From positions 281,863 to 345,862 of the forward strand of contig JAFRKI010000002.1 in NCBI GenBank assembly GCA_017431825.1: a stretch of DNA of 64,000 nucleotides, written 5' to 3'. The stretch comes from Erysipelotrichaceae bacterium. Its GTDB lineage: Bacteria; Bacillota_I; Bacilli_A; Erysipelotrichales; Erysipelotrichaceae. The notes beneath the pieces were generated by a model. The model saw nothing but the letters and a program-made list of their open reading frames with translations. It was not told the DNA's origin and made no database searches. This document shows positions 37,846 through 46,743 of the stretch, piece by piece. Positions within the stretch are counted from its first letter, which is position 1. Every line of letters begins with the position of its first letter. A program made the translations under genes and the position numbers.

Positions 37846-39013
37846 GTTTTTCCTTTTCCTTCTTATAGCGGATTATTTCGCTCTCACAGATGCCGATGGC
37901 ACACATCGTCGCAAACAGGGACGAACCGCCCGATGATATGAGCAGCAGCGGTACGCCGGTCAGAGGTATCAGCCCCGATACGCCGCCGACATTGAGCACG
38001 AAATGCAGGGCCAGAAAGACGAAAGTCCCCATGAGTATCATCTTTCCCGATGTATAGGTACAGTCCAGAGAATGTCTCCACAGCTTATAGAATATGATTC
38101 CGTAGCCGATCAGGATGACGATGAAACCCATGATGCCCAGTTCTTCGACGATGACCGGAAGGATGAAGTCGGTAGCCGGATTTGGGAAGTTCATGTATTT
38201 GTGGATGGACTGACCGTAACCCAGTCCGAACCAGCCGCCGGTCGCAAAGGATACCAGGCCCATGATCAGGTGATAGCCGGTGTCATACTGATATGCGAAA
38301 GGATTGGCGGAAGCCAGGAATCTGCCGATCATGTAATGGCCGGCATGTTTCTCAAGGAAGGTCGTGAACCACGGCGAAAGCAGCAGCAGCACCAGGCTCA
38401 GCAGTATCAGTATCCCCAGCAGCATGCCCAGATGCCACTTCGTATAGTCCTTATACGGCGGTACCAGAGCTACACAGTAGCAGATGCCCAGGAAGATGAT
38501 GGCTGAACCCAGGTCCTTCTGGATAAAGAGTATTATGACGAAATAGACTACGGTGCAGATCCAGAACTTCTTGAAGTTCTCGATATTATTCTTTGCGCTG
38601 TTATGGCCCAGGAGCTTACCGCCGAAAGCCATCATGAAGACCTTGGCCAGTTCTGAAGGCTGTATCGAAACAGGCCCCAGTCTTATCCAGGCATAGGCGC
38701 CGTTGGCCGAAGGAAAAAAGCGGCATATCAAAAGGCTTCCCAGCAGAACGAAATAGCCTATCCAGTACAGTTCGAGCCTGATCCTTTCGATAGCGCCGAG
38801 TCTTGTGAAAAAGATCATGCCTATCAGTCCGAGCAGGAAATAGGCCCCCTGCCTTCCGGCTGAAGTTATTATTACTGAAGCGTCTCCGGCTGCCGAGCCC
38901 ATTTCCGCCGATACCACCATAAAAGAGCCGAAGATGACCAGGCCCAGTGTTGCAAGTATCAGTAATCTGTCGCAGTATGCCGGAAACAAGGAGAATCGCT
39001 TCTTCTTCTGCAT
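37820..39013 (-). CDS. ftsW: FtsW/RodA/SpoVE-family peptidoglycan polymerase, FtsW-like
   Basis: 397 residues with about ten transmembrane segments. SEDS-family glycosyltransferase that polymerises lipid II at the septum (FtsW) or side wall (RodA). Family signatures: GPVSIQPSELAKVFMM, GWFGLGYGQSIHKYMNFPNP followed by ATDFILPVIVEELGIMGF, and GLIPLTGVPLLLISSGGSS near the end. The Q-S-x-x-K-Y loop and VxxEELG favour FtsW. No SD; the ATG is six bases after TAAAAT. First of ftsW-rsmD-coaD. Confidence 0.92.
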   Translation of the reverse strand: MQKKKRFSLFPAYCDRLLILATLGLVIFGSFMVVSAEMGSAAGDASVIITSAGRQGAYFLLGLIGMIFFTRLGAIERIRLELYWIGYFVLLGSLLICRFFPSANGAYAWIRLGPVSIQPSELAKVFMMAFGGKLLGHNSAKNNIENFKKFWICTVVYFVIILFIQKDLGSAIIFLGICYCVALVPPYKDYTKWHLGMLLGILILLSLVLLLLSPWFTTFLEKHAGHYMIGRFLASANPFAYQYDTGYHLIMGLVSFATGGWFGLGYGQSIHKYMNFPNPATDFILPVIVEELGIMGFIVILIGYGIIFYKLWRHSLDCTYTSGKMILMGTFVFLALHFVLNVGGVSGLIPLTGVPLLLISSGGSSLFATMCAIGICESEIIRYKKEKEKHAHNSREV

Positions 39014-39019
39014 ACAATA

Positions 39020-39025
39020 ATTTTA
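39020..39025 (-). promoter_or_regulatory. -10 box of ftsW-rsmD-coaD, leaderless arrangement
   Basis: TAAAAT on the minus strand, then TATTGT and ATG. A TGT stands three bases before the hexamer. Confidence 0.45.
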
Positions 39026-39059
39026 TCACAGGGCGTTAGAAAAAAGGTTTCATCTGTAC

Positions 39060-39065
39060 TATAAT
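39060..39065 (+). promoter_or_regulatory. -10 box of def, near-leaderless
   Basis: TATAAT at 39060-39065, eight bases before the def ATG at 39074. The leader would be 0-2 bases long. Confidence 0.5.
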
Positions 39066-39073
39066 GGTTAAGG

Positions 39074-39634
39074 ATGATTATCAATAACGAGACCATAATC
39101 AAAGACAGTGATCCGATCATCAGAAAGAGATCTTCCGATGTGGCTTTGCCGCTGTCTGAAGAAGACAGAAAGCTCCTTCTGGATATGCATAAATACGTCT
39201 ACGATTCCACTATCGAAGAGATAGCGGAAAAGGAAAACCTGAGACCGGCCGTGGGCATTTCCGCCATTCAGCTGGGCGTTCCCAAGAAGATGACTGCCAT
39301 CATCCTCAAGGACAGCGAAGGCAACGTCGAGACCGAATATGCCCTGGTCAATCCCAAGATCATCTCTTCTTCCGTGGAACAGGCTTATCTTAAAAACGGT
39401 GAAGGCTGTCTTTCCGTCGAAGACGAACATGAAGGCTATATCTACAGATCGGCCCGCTGCAAGGTCAAAGGCTACGACCTTATCAGCGATAAGGACGTCC
39501 TCATCAAGGCCGAAGGCTATCTGGCCATCGTCCTGCAGCACGAACTCGACCATTTCAAGGGAGTCCTTTTCTATGACCACATAAATAAGAAAGACCCTTT
39601 CTACGAAGATCCGGATGCCGTCTGTATTGAATAA
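39074..39634 (+). CDS. def: Peptide deformylase
   Basis: 186 residues. Metal hydrolase that removes the formyl group from new proteins. The three motifs are present: GISAIQLGVPK (motif 1), GEGCLSVEDE (motif 2, Cys ligand) and LQHELDHFKGVLFYD (motif 3, two His and Glu). Length and the extended N-terminus suggest the Gram-positive type 2 enzyme. Stands alone before rnjA. AAGG directly abuts the ATG, too close for an SD. Confidence 0.96.
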   Translation: MIINNETIIKDSDPIIRKRSSDVALPLSEEDRKLLLDMHKYVYDSTIEEIAEKENLRPAVGISAIQLGVPKKMTAIILKDSEGNVETEYALVNPKIISSSVEQAYLKNGEGCLSVEDEHEGYIYRSARCKVKGYDLISDKDVLIKAEGYLAIVLQHELDHFKGVLFYDHINKKDPFYEDPDAVCIE

Positions 39635-39693
39635 TCATTCCGATTGTTTTAAAATATCATTACAACTAGTGAAATAAATATCATGGAGGAATA

Positions 39694-41427
39694 ATGCGAG
39701 AAGAAAAGGCCAATGTTTATAGTGGCATAAACTATGATAGTGAAAAAGACACGCTGGTTTATGCGCTGGGAGGATTGGGTGAGATCGGCAAGAACATGTA
39801 CTGTTTTGAACAGGACGACGAGATCATCATCGTCGATGCGGGAGTCAAGTTCCCTGACGATGACCTTTTAGGCGTAGACTATGTCATCCCTGATTATACC
39901 CATCTCATCAAGAACCAGCAGAAGATACAGGCTCTGATAATAACCCACGGACATGAAGACCACATCGGCGGAATACCTTTCCTGCTGATGGCCTGTCCGA
40001 TCAAGAAGATCTACGCTCCGCGTTTTGCGAAGGCGCTGATCGAAAAGAAACTGTCCGAAAGAAGAAGGGCCAATAATCCTGAAATCATAGAAATAAACGA
40101 AGATTCAAGGATCGAGACCAAGTACTTCAGGGTGGGCTTTTTCGATACGGTCCATTCCATTCCTGATTCCCTGGGCGTACTCATCAATACGCCTAACGGC
40201 AGGATCGTCGAGACCGGCGACTTCAAGTTCGACCTGACCCCTGTCGGCATCAATGCGGACTATCAGAAGATGGCCTATATCGGTGCGGCCGGCGTTACCC
40301 TGCTGATGTCCGATTCCACCAACTCCGAAGTCGAAGGTTTCTCCATCTCCGAAAAACAGGTGGCCCAGTCGATCCTCGATATAACCAGAAAGACTACGGG
40401 CAGACTTATCGTATCGACCTTTGCCTCCAACGTCCACAGGCTCGCCCAGATCATCAAGGCTGCCAAGGAATGCGGCAGAAAGGTCCTGATACTGGGAAGA
40501 TCGATGGAAAACGTCGTGGAGATCGGCAAGCAGCTGAAGACCATTGACGTACCGGAAGATACCTTCATAAGTGCGGAAGCCGTCGATTCCTATCCGGCCA
40601 ACGAACTGTGCATAATCTGTACCGGCTCCCAGGGTGAAACATTAGCGGCCTTGAGCAGGATAGCCAACGGCACCCATAAGAACATCAAGATCATACCGGG
40701 CGACAGCATCGTCCTTTCATCCAACCCGATACCGGGCAATGCCCTGAACGTATCCGGCATCGTCAATCAGCTGGTAAGGAACGGAGCCAGAGTAATGGAG
40801 AACGCCACTTTCCAGTCCCTGCATACGACAGGACATGCCTCCAGGGAGGAACAGAAACTGATGCTGCAGCTGATCAAGCCTAAGTACTTCATGCCGGTGC
40901 ACGGCGAATATAAGATGCTGAAACTGCATGCCTGGACCGCCATGGAGACCGGTGTCCCGGAAGAGAACTGCTTCATCTGCGCCAACGGTGACGCTCTGGT
41001 GCTCAGGAACGAGGAAGTCTTCAGAGCCAATACGAGGATACAGACCGATGCGATCTATGTCGAAGGAAGAGACATTTCCGGTCTTTCGACTTCCGTATTA
41101 AAGGACAGACAGATCCTGGCCGATAACGGCATGGTGGCCGTCGTCGTCTGCATCGATTCTAGGACCAACAAGATCCTCTGCCGTCCGGGCATAGTATCAC
41201 GAGGCTTTATCTACATCAAGGAGAACCAGAGCCTCATCAAGGAAGCCGAGAGTCTGGTATATGAAGCCCTGAAGGAGACCATGAAGAAAAAAGTCACCTT
41301 CAACGATCTGAAGAACTGCATCAAGAATACCCTCGAGCCGTTCCTTTACGATCATACCAACCGCAATCCGATCGTCATTCCGGTCATCCTGAATAACGTG
41401 GAAGTAGCCAAAAAAAGATATCAGTAG
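39694..41427 (+). CDS. rnjA: Ribonuclease J
   Basis: 577 residues. 5'-to-3' exonuclease and endonuclease of mRNA decay and rRNA maturation. Metallo-beta-lactamase motif ITHGHEDHIGGIPFLL, MSDSTNSEVEGFSISEK, beta-CASP parts (STFASNVHRLAQI) and C-terminal PVHGEYKMLKLHA and GFIYIKEN. SD GGAGG seven bases before the ATG. The closer of the two Bacillus paralogues (J1 or J2) cannot be settled; its J1-like GGLGEIGKNMYCFEQDDE favours J1. Confidence 0.97.
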   Translation: MREEKANVYSGINYDSEKDTLVYALGGLGEIGKNMYCFEQDDEIIIVDAGVKFPDDDLLGVDYVIPDYTHLIKNQQKIQALIITHGHEDHIGGIPFLLMACPIKKIYAPRFAKALIEKKLSERRRANNPEIIEINEDSRIETKYFRVGFFDTVHSIPDSLGVLINTPNGRIVETGDFKFDLTPVGINADYQKMAYIGAAGVTLLMSDSTNSEVEGFSISEKQVAQSILDITRKTTGRLIVSTFASNVHRLAQIIKAAKECGRKVLILGRSMENVVEIGKQLKTIDVPEDTFISAEAVDSYPANELCIICTGSQGETLAALSRIANGTHKNIKIIPGDSIVLSSNPIPGNALNVSGIVNQLVRNGARVMENATFQSLHTTGHASREEQKLMLQLIKPKYFMPVHGEYKMLKLHAWTAMETGVPEENCFICANGDALVLRNEEVFRANTRIQTDAIYVEGRDISGLSTSVLKDRQILADNGMVAVVVCIDSRTNKILCRPGIVSRGFIYIKENQSLIKEAESLVYEALKETMKKKVTFNDLKNCIKNTLEPFLYDHTNRNPIVIPVILNNVEVAKKRYQ

Positions 41428-41449
41428 ATATCTTTAGGATCATAAAGAA

Positions 41450-41476
41450 TAAAGGGCAGTCATACTGCCCTTTTAT
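41450..41476. terminator. Bidirectional terminator after rnjA
   Basis: AAAGGGCAGT (41451-41460), loop CAT, ACTGCCCTTTT (41464-41474). Shared with the converging membrane protein gene, whose stop codon lies in it. Confidence 0.85.
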
Positions 41477-41928
41477 ACTGTTTCCTCTTCGTCATCATCT
41501 TCATCTTCATCGTCTTCGTCATAGTCATAGGCGTTCGCCTCGCTTTTGAGCTTGAAAACGAAGAACACGATCAGAGCGCTTATCACCACATGAACGGCCG
41601 TCTGGATATTGAAGGCACCTAAAAGAGAGAAGATGCCGCCGACGACGCCCAGGATGCCCAGGACGAGGATCAGCGTGCCCTTGCTGTGTCCTTCGGCAAC
41701 TCTGGAAAGCAGCCAGGCATACCAGAGATAGAACAGCGCTTCCACACCGTAGATGATGGCCACGATGGCTCTTGGATTATAGCCTTTGAGATTAGTGGCG
41801 CCTCTGCTGTTGGCGATAGCCGTTGCGGCTTCCGTCGAACGCATGCCGTATACTCCCAGAAAGACCGTTATGACAGCGAAAGCCACATATACCCAGCTCA
41901 GTCCTCTAACTATTTTCTTTGAATTCAT
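41473..41928 (-). CDS. Small four-helix membrane protein with acidic tail
   Basis: 151 residues. About four hydrophobic segments (WVYVAFAVITVFLGVYGM, then helices near 60-75, 85-105 and 110-127) and a very acidic C-terminus (YDYDEDDEDEDDDEEETV). SD GGAGGAG five bases before the ATG. It follows the aldehyde dehydrogenase gene after 31 bp. I do not recognise a family; the layout resembles uncharacterised small membrane proteins of Firmicutes. Confidence 0.82.
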   Translation of the reverse strand: MNSKKIVRGLSWVYVAFAVITVFLGVYGMRSTEAATAIANSRGATNLKGYNPRAIVAIIYGVEALFYLWYAWLLSRVAEGHSKGTLILVLGILGVVGGIFSLLGAFNIQTAVHVVISALIVFFVFKLKSEANAYDYDEDDEDEDDDEEETV

Positions 41929-41959
41929 AAAAACTCCTCCGTAATGCCTTTTTATTCTA

Positions 41960-43366
41960 CTACTTTTCGAATCTCTTTATCATATCCTTCTTTTTCTTTG
42001 AATAAGGATGATACCGCAAAGGCAGATCGAAACCGCTCTTACCGAACAGTACCGTCTGCGGGTGGGAGAATTCCCGGAAGCCCCATTCGCCGTGATATGC
42101 ACCCATGCCCGAATGGCCGGTGCCGTTGAACGGTACGCCCTTGACCATCAGGTGTATGCATACTTCGTTGATGCAGCCTCCGCCGAACTGCAGGGTGCTC
42201 ATGATCCTTCTGGCCCAGCTGACGTCTTTCGTGAAAAGATACATGGCCAAAGGATGTTCCCTTTCACTTATCGTTTTAAGCAGATCATCTATCCTGTCAT
42301 CTTCGTATTCCACTATCGGTAAGAGCGGGCAGAAGAGCTCGTGCTTTACTATCTCTTCATCGATATCTACCGGATAAATGACGGTCGGTTCAAATCTCAG
42401 TGTTTCTTCGTTGCCCTTGCCGCCGTAAACGATGCGGTCCTTATATCCTTCCGCTTCCTTCAGGCACTTGTCAAAGGCCTTTCTGTTTATCAGACGCGGA
42501 TACTCGCTGTCATAGATCTTCTTATCGCCGATCTGTCTGTCGTATTCCTTCTTCAGTTCTTCGACAAATCCTCCGGCTATCTCTTTTGCGACCGCGACCT
42601 GATTGATGTTGATGCAGATCTGACCCGCATTGAGGATCTTGAAGAAAGCGATCTTTCGGGCAGCGTCCTTTATGTCCGCATCCTTTCTGATGATGCACCA
42701 GTTGCCGGTCTCTCCGCCCAGTTCCAGGGCTACCGGTATGAGCTTCCCTGAAGCCTTTTCCAGCACATGCCTGCCAACTGAGGGCGATCCGGTATAGAAG
42801 ATCTTGTCTACCCGCTGATCCAGACACATGTCGGCCACGTCATGGCCGCCGTTTATTACCGTGATATACTCTTCCGGAAAGGTCTCTTCGATCATCTTCC
42901 TTAAGGCAGCGCTGCAGGCTTCCGATTTGGAAGAAGTCTTGATGATAGCGGTATTGCCGGCTGCCATGCTGGCGGTAAGGACGCCCAATGATAAAAGGAT
43001 GGGAAAGTTGAACGGTGAAATGATCAGCGTAACGCCGTAAGGCATCTTGTATACTTTGGTGAAGATGCTCGGAAAGCACATCAGACCGGAGAAATGCGTT
43101 TCCGGTCTGGCCCATTTTCTTAAGCCCCTGATGGTCTCGTTTATCTCGAGGATGCAGGGACCGATGTCGGTAAGATAGGCTTCGAAATCATCCCTGCCCA
43201 GGTCCTTTTTCAGAGCCTCTTCCAGCAGTTCCTGATGGCTGATGATGGCCTGCTTAAGCTTCTTCAGCTGACTTATCCTGAAGCTCACATCGAGCGTTTC
43301 ATTTATGCTGAAATAAGCCCTTTGTCTTTCAACGATGTCCCTGATGCTTTCAAACGTATATTCCAT
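41960..43366 (-). CDS. Aldehyde dehydrogenase family protein
   Basis: 468 residues. NAD(P)-dependent oxidation of an aldehyde to its acid. Seen: SPFNFPILLSLGVLTASMAAGN (cofactor region), the general-base segment VALELGGETGNWCIIRKD near 215, and the catalytic Cys in LNAGQICININQVAV near 247. Ends with a basic tail (KKKKDMIKRFEK). The group with N-terminal RISQLKKLKQAIISHQELLEE and C-terminal GYHGEWGFREFSHP is the class 3/fatty-aldehyde type. SD AGAGGTG precedes the ATG. Substrate unknown; could act with the alcohol dehydrogenase at 9932. Confidence 0.93.
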   Translation of the reverse strand: MEYTFESIRDIVERQRAYFSINETLDVSFRISQLKKLKQAIISHQELLEEALKKDLGRDDFEAYLTDIGPCILEINETIRGLRKWARPETHFSGLMCFPSIFTKVYKMPYGVTLIISPFNFPILLSLGVLTASMAAGNTAIIKTSSKSEACSAALRKMIEETFPEEYITVINGGHDVADMCLDQRVDKIFYTGSPSVGRHVLEKASGKLIPVALELGGETGNWCIIRKDADIKDAARKIAFFKILNAGQICININQVAVAKEIAGGFVEELKKEYDRQIGDKKIYDSEYPRLINRKAFDKCLKEAEGYKDRIVYGGKGNEETLRFEPTVIYPVDIDEEIVKHELFCPLLPIVEYEDDRIDDLLKTISEREHPLAMYLFTKDVSWARRIMSTLQFGGGCINEVCIHLMVKGVPFNGTGHSGMGAYHGEWGFREFSHPQTVLFGKSGFDLPLRYHPYSKKKKDMIKRFEK

Positions 43367-43385
43367 GTTTCACCTCTTTCATAAA

Positions 43386-43425
43386 AAAGATGCCTTATAC
43401 ATCGCAAGACGTAGAACGCATCTTT
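43386..43425 (-). terminator. Terminator after the HAD fusion gene
   Basis: Outer stem AAAGATGC (43386-43393) with GCATCTTT (43418-43425) and partial inner pairing; followed on the minus strand by TTTTTTATG. Confidence 0.7.
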
Positions 43426-43434
43426 GAAATCTTA

Positions 43435-45312
43435 TTATAAGTATTCCGTCACTTCAGCCAGCGATTCCATGATGATGTCCGGACGGTAATCGTAGTTCTC
43501 CAGATCTTCCAGCTGGGTCTCACCGGTCAGGACCATGATAGACAGCGTGTCCCTGCCGTCAGCTACCTTGATATCCGTATAGATACGGTCGCCGATGACA
43601 CAGATCTCGTCTTCCTTATAGCCTGTTTCCTTGATGATGTAGTCAAGAGTATGATGGGACGGCTTGCCGAAGAATTCCGGGAAACGTCCGGTCGATCTTT
43701 CGACCAGCTTGGCAATCGAACCGCAGTCCGGAATATACTCGCCGCCGGCTACCGGACAGTTGTAGTCCATGTTTACACCGTAGTACTTGGCACCGTGTCT
43801 CAGGAAGGTACAGGCCTTTTCCAGCTTCTCGTAATTGAGCGAGGTATCAAAGCCCAGTATGACCGTATCCGGATGTTCATCGTCAAGGGCCAGTCCGGCA
43901 TCCCTGAAGGCCTTTACGAGACTGTCGGTACCGACGATATAGTAAGTGTCATTCGGACCCTTTTCCTTGAGATATTCGATGATGACCTGCGTTGACAGCA
44001 TCATGTGTTTCTCGTCGGTCGGAATGCCAAGTCTTTCGAGCTTGCTGAGGTAGTCGCCCTGATTCTTGGAAGAGTTGTTGGTAAAGTAGTAGGCTTCCCT
44101 GCCGCTTTCCTTAACCTTGTCCAGGAAGTCCTTGGTAAACGGGAAAAGATCGTTACTGAGGTAGATGGTTCCGTCCATGTCCAGGACGAACATCTTTACC
44201 TTATCGATCATTTCCTGATTTCTTTTTTTCTTATATTCCTTATATGTTTTCTGATCGTCGAAGTAAGAAGCAGCTTCTTCGGTGCAGCCCTTTTCACCTG
44301 TCAGGGTATTGCCGTCAAAGACCGCTTCCAGTCCTTCTTTCAAAGAAGCTTTGGAAAGACTCAGCTGTTCCGGATTGATGGCAGCGCCAAGATCCAGCAG
44401 TTCCTTTTCGCACTCTTCAGTATCCGGAAAATCTTTTGCGTCTTCATTGCCTTTGGCTAGCTTTTCATACATCTTAAGGCAGGAGATGAGGCTCAGGGCC
44501 ATGCAGCGTTCCTTTAAAAGAGGTTTCTTTCCTTTGCGGTATGTTTCGGCTTCAAGATACTGTGCCAGATCGCTGGCGCTGGAAAGGTCAAGCTTTCCTT
44601 CCTTATCGGTCAGGATGGCCATGTCTCTTGTTATGATGGCGTTCATTATCTTTCTGATGTTCTTATCGGACCGGGCTTCCTTTACAGCCGTAAGGATCCT
44701 GTCATAAGTACCGTCAGTGACCAGTCCCTTCGTTTTCCATTCAAAGAGGTTGAGCAGGATGCCGTAAAGCTGGGCTCTGGCAACAGGACAGTTGCGGTTG
44801 AGGTATGACGTATCCGCAAACAGGGCCACAGGTCCTGCCGTTTCATGGATCTCTTCCTCACCGTCAGATAAAAGGATCGCCCTGTCGCTTATGAAACCTT
44901 CAATACACGGTGAAGTCGGATAAGACGTATAAGGAATGCCTAAGCGGCTGCTTACATACTTGCACAGGTCATTGATCTGTCTGCCTCCGGCCGCAATGAT
45001 GAGACCGGTATCTTCAGGAGTACTGACGATCAGTTCGCCTACCTTCTCCTTGTCCGGAGTAAAACCTTCCTCAAGGATATGACAGTCTGTTTCGATGTTT
45101 TTCTTCTGGAACAGTTCATAAAGCCTGTCTGCTGCTTCCCTGCGGTCCTGACTTCCTATGAGCATTACTCTGCCGTAATCTGATCCTTTGATAAAGGCAG
45201 GGATCTTTTCGGTCGCCTCATCGCTTATCAGGATCTTTTCAGGAAGTACAGACCCTTTTTCTTTAAGCTCTCTTAATGCCCTGTTTTTAAGATGATCATT
45301 CAGTTTAATCAT
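43435..45312 (-). CDS. Fusion: degenerate glycerol-1-phosphate dehydrogenase-like domain + NagD-type HAD phosphatase
   Basis: 625 residues in one intact frame. Residues 1 to about 360 follow the sn-glycerol-1-phosphate dehydrogenase (AraM) fold: LIIAAGGRQINDLCKYVSSR, then SYPTSPCIEGFISDRAILL. The metal-ligand segments are changed: CPVARAQLYGILLNLFEWK replaces the Asp-bearing G-D-L-x-A-K, SSASDLAQYLEAET replaces the GSEH...H region, and LLKERCMAL replaces LHGEKV. From about 370 a complete HAD-IIA phosphatase follows: FVLDMDGTIYLSND, YYFTNNSSKNQGDYL, FFGKPSHHTLDYII, CVIGDRIYTDI. The phosphatase should be active, the dehydrogenase half probably not. Follows pfkA-pyk, so a triose- or glycerol-phosphate substrate is likely. 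SD AAGGAG present. Confidence 0.88.
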   Translation of the reverse strand: MIKLNDHLKNRALRELKEKGSVLPEKILISDEATEKIPAFIKGSDYGRVMLIGSQDRREAADRLYELFQKKNIETDCHILEEGFTPDKEKVGELIVSTPEDTGLIIAAGGRQINDLCKYVSSRLGIPYTSYPTSPCIEGFISDRAILLSDGEEEIHETAGPVALFADTSYLNRNCPVARAQLYGILLNLFEWKTKGLVTDGTYDRILTAVKEARSDKNIRKIMNAIITRDMAILTDKEGKLDLSSASDLAQYLEAETYRKGKKPLLKERCMALSLISCLKMYEKLAKGNEDAKDFPDTEECEKELLDLGAAINPEQLSLSKASLKEGLEAVFDGNTLTGEKGCTEEAASYFDDQKTYKEYKKKRNQEMIDKVKMFVLDMDGTIYLSNDLFPFTKDFLDKVKESGREAYYFTNNSSKNQGDYLSKLERLGIPTDEKHMMLSTQVIIEYLKEKGPNDTYYIVGTDSLVKAFRDAGLALDDEHPDTVILGFDTSLNYEKLEKACTFLRHGAKYYGVNMDYNCPVAGGEYIPDCGSIAKLVERSTGRFPEFFGKPSHHTLDYIIKETGYKEDEICVIGDRIYTDIKVADGRDTLSIMVLTGETQLEDLENYDYRPDIIMESLAEVTEYL

Positions 45313-45322
45313 GGCTTTCTCC

Positions 45323-46741
45323 TTACTTGATGCTTATGATCTTCATCATATTGGCAGAACCTTCACCTGTCGGATAACCGGCGGAAAGGATGATCAGTTC
45401 GCCCGGTTTGAAACCGTACTTCTTACATACGGCACTTGCCAGTTCGTCATCGTTGGTCATGTCGTTCTGGACCTGGGACAGTACCGGTATGACGCCCCAG
45501 TAATCCTGGAGGGCGTGCTGGGTCTGTCTGGTGAAGGTGACCGCATAGATCGGACAAAGCGGTCTGTATTTGGATATCACCCTGGCCGTCGTACCGCCCT
45601 GGGTAAAGACGACGATGGCCGATATAGGCAGTGACAGCGAAGCATCGGAAATGGCGATACCGATGGCATCCTGAATGGAGTTGTTGGTATAGTTCTTCAT
45701 ATGGTCAAGATGCTCGCGGTATGGATAGATCTCTTCAGCCGTATTCGCGATGGCAGCCATGGTCTCTACGGCTTCTACCGGATACTGTCCGGCTGCCGTC
45801 TCTCCTGACAGCATGACCGCGTCGGTGCCGTCAAGGACCGCATTGGCCACGTCGGCCGCTTCGGCTCTGGTACAGCGCGGATTGGTCGTCATCGAGTCCA
45901 GCATCTGCGTGGCCGTTACGACCGGCTTGCCGCATTCGTTGGCTTTTCTGATGATGGTCTTCTGATAGATCGGCACCTTGTCAGTCTTGACTTCGACGCC
46001 CAGGTCGCCTCTGGCCACCATGACACCGTCCGCGAAATCCAGGATCTCGTCGATGTTGTCGACGCCTTCCTGATTCTCGATCTTGGCGATGATGTTGATC
46101 TTCGGCTTGCCCATTTCCCTCAGGATCTTCCTGATCTTCAGGACGTCATCGGCTCTTCTGGTAAAGGAAGCCGCGATGAAGTTGACGTCCATCTCACAGC
46201 CGAACCTGATATCGCTGTCGTCTATTTCGGATATGAAAGGCATGGACAGTTTTACGCCCGGTACGTTGCAGCCCTTGTGGTCGGCAAGTTCGCCGTTCAC
46301 CATGACTTCACACTTCAGTTCCTCACCGGTATTCTCCAGTATCTTAAGCTGCATCTTGCCGTCATTCACCAGGATCAGGTTTCCGGCTTTCACGTCATTG
46401 AAAAGATCGGGGCACTTGATATGAAAACGTTCATGGGTACCCATCATCTTTTCCTTGCAGATGGTGACGATCTCGCCTTTTTCATAAGTTTCCTTGCCGT
46501 TGGCGAAATCGCCGAGTCTGATCTCCGGTCCCTTGGTATCGAGCAGGATGCCGATATTCAGGCCGTTCTCCTTCTCGACCTGTCTTATCAGTTCTATGTT
46601 CTTGCGATGGCTTTCATGATCGCCATGCGAAAAGTTGAGTCTGGCAATGTCCATACCGGCCCTGGCCATCTTAAGGATGGTATCGTAATTGCTGCTGGCC
46701 GGTCCGATCGTGCAGATTATCTTGGTCTGTTTATCTATCAT
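45323..46741 (-). CDS. pyk: Pyruvate kinase
   Basis: 472 residues. Makes pyruvate and ATP from phosphoenolpyruvate. TKIICTIGPASSNYDTI start, IARLNFSHGDHESH, IIAKIENQEGVDNIDEIL (active-site Lys and Glu), MVARGDLGVEV and ATQMLDSMTTNPRCTRAE. Ends at the normal C-terminal domain; the extra PEP-utilising domain of Bacillus Pyk is absent. Starts 2 bp after pfkA, the classic pfkA-pyk pair. Confidence 0.98.
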   Translation of the reverse strand: MIDKQTKIICTIGPASSNYDTILKMARAGMDIARLNFSHGDHESHRKNIELIRQVEKENGLNIGILLDTKGPEIRLGDFANGKETYEKGEIVTICKEKMMGTHERFHIKCPDLFNDVKAGNLILVNDGKMQLKILENTGEELKCEVMVNGELADHKGCNVPGVKLSMPFISEIDDSDIRFGCEMDVNFIAASFTRRADDVLKIRKILREMGKPKINIIAKIENQEGVDNIDEILDFADGVMVARGDLGVEVKTDKVPIYQKTIIRKANECGKPVVTATQMLDSMTTNPRCTRAEAADVANAVLDGTDAVMLSGETAAGQYPVEAVETMAAIANTAEEIYPYREHLDHMKNYTNNSIQDAIGIAISDASLSLPISAIVVFTQGGTTARVISKYRPLCPIYAVTFTRQTQHALQDYWGVIPVLSQVQNDMTNDDELASAVCKKYGFKPGELIILSAGYPTGEGSANMMKIISIK

Positions 46742-46743
46742 GT

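Noticed and set aside
41480-41530. Run of GAA/GAT-like codons giving an Asp/Glu tail
   Set aside because: Low-complexity acidic C-terminus of the small membrane protein, not a DNA repeat element.
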